Of a stretch of 8,873 bases of DNA, positions 6,234 through 8,873 are shown piece by piece. The first letter of the stretch is position 1, and each line of letters begins with the position of its first letter. Below the pieces are notes generated by a model. The model made no database searches, was not told the origin of the DNA, and was given only the letters and a program-made list of their open reading frames with translations. Made by a program: the position numbers and the translations under genes. The stretch is from Myxococcales bacterium (GTDB lineage Bacteria; Myxococcota_A; Polyangia; Polyangiales; Houyiibacteriaceae), in NCBI GenBank assembly GCA_013002645.1, contig JABDJF010000571.1:1-8873 (forward strand). The letters are read 5' to 3'.

Positions 6234-7211
6234 CTATTGCGCGAGGTGGCAGGCAACCTCGTGCCCGAGCTCAAGCGCCCGAAGTGCCGGAACCTCGCGA
6301 TCGCAAAGTCCTTTTTGCGCGATCGGACAGCGGGGATGAAACGCACAGCCACTCGGTGGATCGAGGGGGCTCGGGACGTCGCCCTTGAGTAGCAGCCGTT
6401 GTTGATGGGCGGTCGGGTCGGGCTCGGGCGCCGCGCTGAGGAGAGCCTGCGTATAGGGATGACGCGGTCGCGCGTAAATCTGTTCCGACGTCGCAAGCTC
6501 GACCACGCGCCCGAGGTACATGACCGCGACCCGACGGCTCACGTGCTCCACGACGTGCAGATCATGTGCGATGAAGAGGTAACTCAGACCGAGCTCTTCC
6601 TGAAGATCACGAAGCAGGTTGACGATCTGCGCCTGAATGGAGACGTCCAGGGCGCTGACCGGTTCGTCCGCCACGATGAAGCTCGGCGACACGGCGAGGG
6701 CGCGCGCGATGCCGATTCGCTGCCGCTGTCCACCCGAAAACTCGTGCGGGTAGCGGCGCATGTGCTCGGGTCGCAGCCCCACACGCTCGAGCAGGGCGGC
6801 GATGCGCTGCTCTTCCTCGGACGCGGAGCTCACCTTTCCATGCACACGCAGTGCCTCGGACAGGGCCGTGCGTACGGTCATTCGCGGATTCAGCGAGCTG
6901 TACGGATCCTGGAAGATGATCTGCATCTTGCTGCGGAAGGGCCGCAATGCAGACGGGGACAGCTCGGTAATGTCTTGCCCTTCGAAATAGACGCGCCCGC
7001 TCGTGGGATCCTGGAGTCGCAGGAGCAAACGGCCGAGTGTGCTCTTGCCACAGCCCGATTCCCCCACCAGGCCCAAAGTTTCGCCCGGCATCACCGCGAG
7101 GCTAACGCCGTCGACCGCACGAAGCTCGGCCCGACCACGCCCGATGCCGCGCGAAGGTCCGCTAAACGACTTGCGCAACGATTCTGCGCGGACGATCGGT
7201 TGCTCGCTCAC
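6234..7211 (-). CDS. oppF: Oligopeptide/dipeptide ABC transporter ATP-binding protein (OppF/DppF)
   Basis: A 325-residue ATPase of the peptide/nickel importer class, the usual length for OppF or DppF. Motifs are Walker A GESGCGKST (50-58), Q-loop Gln101 (IIFQDPYSSLNP), signature FSGGQRQR (158-165), Walker B FIVADEP (178-184), D-loop SALD, and switch His216 (FIAHDL). The C-terminal oligo_HPY region is present (RHPYTQALLSAAPEP, 250-264), then four cysteines C289, C295, C303 and C321 in the arrangement seen in family members proposed to bind a [4Fe-4S] cluster. The start is a GTG overlapping the oppD stop (GTGA), with GAGG at 7222-7219. It should pair with OppD as a heterodimer that powers peptide uptake through an inner-membrane permease not encoded in this window. 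The substrate (peptides, nickel, glutathione) cannot be told from the ATPase. Confidence 0.95.
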   Translation of the reverse strand: MSEQPIVRAESLRKSFSGPSRGIGRGRAELRAVDGVSLAVMPGETLGLVGESGCGKSTLGRLLLRLQDPTSGRVYFEGQDITELSPSALRPFRSKMQIIFQDPYSSLNPRMTVRTALSEALRVHGKVSSASEEEQRIAALLERVGLRPEHMRRYPHEFSGGQRQRIGIARALAVSPSFIVADEPVSALDVSIQAQIVNLLRDLQEELGLSYLFIAHDLHVVEHVSRRVAVMYLGRVVELATSEQIYARPRHPYTQALLSAAPEPDPTAHQQRLLLKGDVPSPLDPPSGCAFHPRCPIAQKGLCDREVPALRALELGHEVACHLAQ

Positions 7212-8182
7212 TCCGACACCTCAGCGTGAAAGCAGGCGACGTCGGATTGTTCGAGCTGCTGCAAGGCCGGTTCCTCGACTCGACAGACCTCCGTGACGAG
7301 GTCGCACCGGTCCTGAAAACGGCAGCCGGGAGGTAGCTTGCGCAGGTCGGGAACCATTCCGCGAATGGTCGGCAGACGCTCCCCTCGATTGCGCACGCTC
7401 GGGAGACTGCGCAGCAACCCACGCGTGTATGGGTGCCTGGGCGTCTCAAATAGCGTCGCGGTTTTCGCATGTTCGACGATCTTGCCTGCGTACATGACCG
7501 CGATCTCTTGCGCGAACTCCGCCATCACGCCGAGGTCGTGACTGATGAAAATGATGCTCATGCCAAAATCGCGTTGAAGTGTGCGAAGCAAGTCCAAGAT
7601 CTGCGCTTGAATCGTGACGTCGAGTGCCGTCGTTGGCTCATCCGCGATCAATAGGCGAGGTTCGCAGGCGAGGGCCATCGCGATCATGGCGCGCTGTCGC
7701 ATACCTCCCGATAGCGTATGCGGATACGAGTCGATGCGCTCGGAGGGTGCCGGGATCCCGACGAGATCCAGAAGCTCGATCGCGCGGCCCCTTGCTGCAC
7801 GCCGGCTGACGCTCTGGTGAAGTCGAATCGCTTCCACGATTTGCGATCCGACCGTGTAGACCGGATTGAGCGACGTCATCGGTTCCTGAAAGATCATGGA
7901 AATCTCGTTACCCCGGAGGCTTCGCATCTCCGCCTCAGGAAGATCGAATAGGTCCCGCCCGTCGAAGAGGGCCTCACCACCTTCGATGAAACCGGGCGGG
8001 CTTGGAACGAGCCGCATGATCGACAGAGCGGTCACGCTTTTCCCGCAACCGCTCTCCCCCACCACGCCGAGGGTCTGACCCGGAACCACGTCGAACGAGA
8101 CGTCGTCGACGGCTCTTAGATAGCCCTCATCCGTCTCGAATGCCGTGACCAGGTGACGCAGGCTGAGCAGCGGTTCCGTCAT
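7208..8182 (-). CDS. oppD: Oligopeptide/dipeptide ABC transporter ATP-binding protein (OppD/DppD)
   Basis: A 324-residue partner ATPase. Motifs are Walker A GESGCGKS (42-49), Q-loop Gln99 (MIFQEPMTSLNP), signature LSGGMRQR (157-164), Walker B LLIADEP (177-183), TTALD, and switch His215 (FISHDL). The GGM signature and the EPMTSLNP loop are typical of the OppD/DppD side of the pair, while the neighbour has the GGQ form. The oligo_HPY tail is RHPYTRGLLRSLPSV, followed by cysteines C287, C293, C300 and C317. The start is an ATG with AAGGT at 8195-8191 eight bases upstream. It is the first ATPase after a 40-base gap from the LolB-like gene. Normally such genes follow oppA, oppB and oppC; here the upstream neighbour is an envelope protein, so the permease must be encoded elsewhere or further upstream. 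Confidence 0.95.
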   Translation of the reverse strand: MTEPLLSLRHLVTAFETDEGYLRAVDDVSFDVVPGQTLGVVGESGCGKSVTALSIMRLVPSPPGFIEGGEALFDGRDLFDLPEAEMRSLRGNEISMIFQEPMTSLNPVYTVGSQIVEAIRLHQSVSRRAARGRAIELLDLVGIPAPSERIDSYPHTLSGGMRQRAMIAMALACEPRLLIADEPTTALDVTIQAQILDLLRTLQRDFGMSIIFISHDLGVMAEFAQEIAVMYAGKIVEHAKTATLFETPRHPYTRGLLRSLPSVRNRGERLPTIRGMVPDLRKLPPGCRFQDRCDLVTEVCRVEEPALQQLEQSDVACFHAEVSE

Positions 8183-8211
8183 GCTGCGCTACCTTAGCAC
8201 CCGCCGAGAAA

Positions 8212-8231
8212 TGCCCCGCGTTTCAGGGGCA
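8212..8231 (-). terminator. Stem-loop over the lolB-like stop codon
   Basis: A perfect 6-bp inverted repeat, TGCCCC and GGGGCA, with an 8-base loop that contains the TGA of the LolB-like gene. On the minus strand it is followed by TTTCTC, a short imperfect U-tract. It could be a weak intrinsic terminator or an attenuator between this gene and oppD, which begins about 30 bases further on. Confidence 0.35.
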
Positions 8232-8873
8232 GGACGCGAGCTCAACCGACATGCCCGGGCTCGGCGCTTGCCAGAACGCCCCGTCTGGAATCTCCGGGTT
8301 CAGTGAAATCGACTTCACCCGAACCGAGGTATCGGCATCGTTGACCTGATCGACGAACCGCACCTTGGTTGGAAACGATTGACCGTCGACATCGATGTAT
8401 TCGTCGTAGGTCGCCTCCCAGCGTGTGCTGCCGTTCGGAGCTCGTTCGACGGAGCGTCGAAGGGTGAGGCGCTGCTCGGTTGGCGCCTTGTCGAGGTCGT
8501 CCCGCCGTACGGAAAAGGAGACTTCTTGCGTTGTCCCATCAGCGGCGACGAGGGTCACGACGTAGCGGCCGTCGCGGCACTCCATGGACTGCCCGGTGGC
8601 TGCGATCGTGGGCGTGTCGCCGGTCAGGAGACGCAGCACGTTCTCGGCGTCGACCGAAATCCCCAACAGGCGAGCGATATTTTCGGGACATGTTGGGCCG
8701 TGCACAAACGCTCCCTCCCGCAAGTCGCTCAGCTGAAAATTCTCCCCATTGCTAGTCAAAACGGCGGCCGGTCCAACCTGTGTCATCACGTCGAAACGGA
8801 CCCGGTTTGGTCGCTCCAGGAACATGAAGACGGTGCCTCGAATTCGCCCGTCGCGCGCCCACTGCGTCACGCG
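8223..8873 (-). CDS. LolB/DUF4292-like envelope protein (5' end beyond window)
   Basis: At least 216 residues, open at the right edge, so the N-terminus and any lipoprotein signal are missing. The visible part looks like the half-barrel fold of LolA/LolB and DUF4292 proteins: GRIRGTVFMFLERPNRVRFDVMTQVGPAAVLTSNG is an early pair of strands with a typical loop, followed by FQLSDLREGAFVHG, then ARLLGISVDAENVLRLLTGDTP, then long strands (YVVTLVAADGTTQEVSFSV; STRWEATYDEYIDVDGQSFP). It ends in LASCP. Such proteins usually sit in the periplasm or as lipoproteins and bind lipid. A GTG at 8870 is in frame but lies mid-domain and is unlikely to be the true start. This fold call is by pattern only; confident assignment to LolB is not possible from the fragment. 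Confidence 0.6.
   Translation of the reverse strand, partial: RVTQWARDGRIRGTVFMFLERPNRVRFDVMTQVGPAAVLTSNGENFQLSDLREGAFVHGPTCPENIARLLGISVDAENVLRLLTGDTPTIAATGQSMECRDGRYVVTLVAADGTTQEVSFSVRRDDLDKAPTEQRLTLRRSVERAPNGSTRWEATYDEYIDVDGQSFPTKVRFVDQVNDADTSVRVKSISLNPEIPDGAFWQAPSPGMSVELASCP

Noticed and set aside
6399..7229. 276-codon plus-strand open frame opposite oppF
   Set aside because: It mirrors an ATPase with all motifs conserved on the minus strand. The translated plus-strand sequence has no family features.
1..8873. Defence system, CRISPR array, insertion sequence or prophage
   Set aside because: No repeats with spacers, no transposase or integrase, no terminal inverted repeats and no phage genes were found; all genes fit core or common accessory functions.

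Overview
The window is GC-rich and densely coded. All eleven recognisable genes lie on the minus strand, so they are read from the right end to the left. Protein types and architecture (a chemosensory cluster beside a Tgl/PilF-like lipoprotein, a RodZ-like helix-turn-helix membrane protein, heavy use of GTG starts, high GC) fit a Gram-negative deltaproteobacterial or myxobacterial (Myxococcota-like) chromosome. The lineage is inferred from gene content only. No mobile element, CRISPR array, rRNA or tRNA was seen, and no gap between genes exceeds about 50 bases.

Layout in transcription order. Right third (8873 to 6234): the C-terminal part of a LolB/DUF4292-like envelope protein, then a translationally coupled pair of OppD/DppD and OppF/DppF peptide-transporter ATPases. 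Centre (6194 to 3203): a Crp/Fnr-type cyclic-nucleotide-binding regulator; a six-repeat TPR lipoprotein of the PilF/Tgl type; a short RodZ-like protein (cytoplasmic HTH plus one membrane helix); RecO, a recombination mediator whose start lies 85 bases inside the rodZ-like gene; and a small DUF971 protein. Left third (3152 to 1): a chemosensory module with a single-domain CheY-like receiver, a full CheA kinase, a CheW adaptor and a second CheW-like protein cut by the window edge.

The genes are packed tightly. Six junctions are four-base GTGA or ATGA stop/start overlaps, most with a GAGG-type ribosome site about seven bases upstream, which suggests translational coupling. The likely transcription units are lolB-like/oppD/oppF, crp alone or leading on, TPR/rodZ-like/recO/DUF971, and cheY/cheA/cheW/cheW'. 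Short gaps of 39 to 50 bases separate them, and read-through is possible. The TPR-rodZ pair repeats the pilF-rodZ neighbourhood known from gammaproteobacteria. Its nearness to a chemosensory cluster allows, but does not prove, a link to type IV pilus motility.

I see no clear undescribed defence or mobile system here. The most unusual points are the minimal RodZ-like protein and its long overlap with recO, a DUF971 protein with a second CxCxxC cluster at its C-terminus, an oppDF pair with no permease or binding-protein gene in view, and a near-identical 19-base coupling junction used by two unrelated gene pairs.
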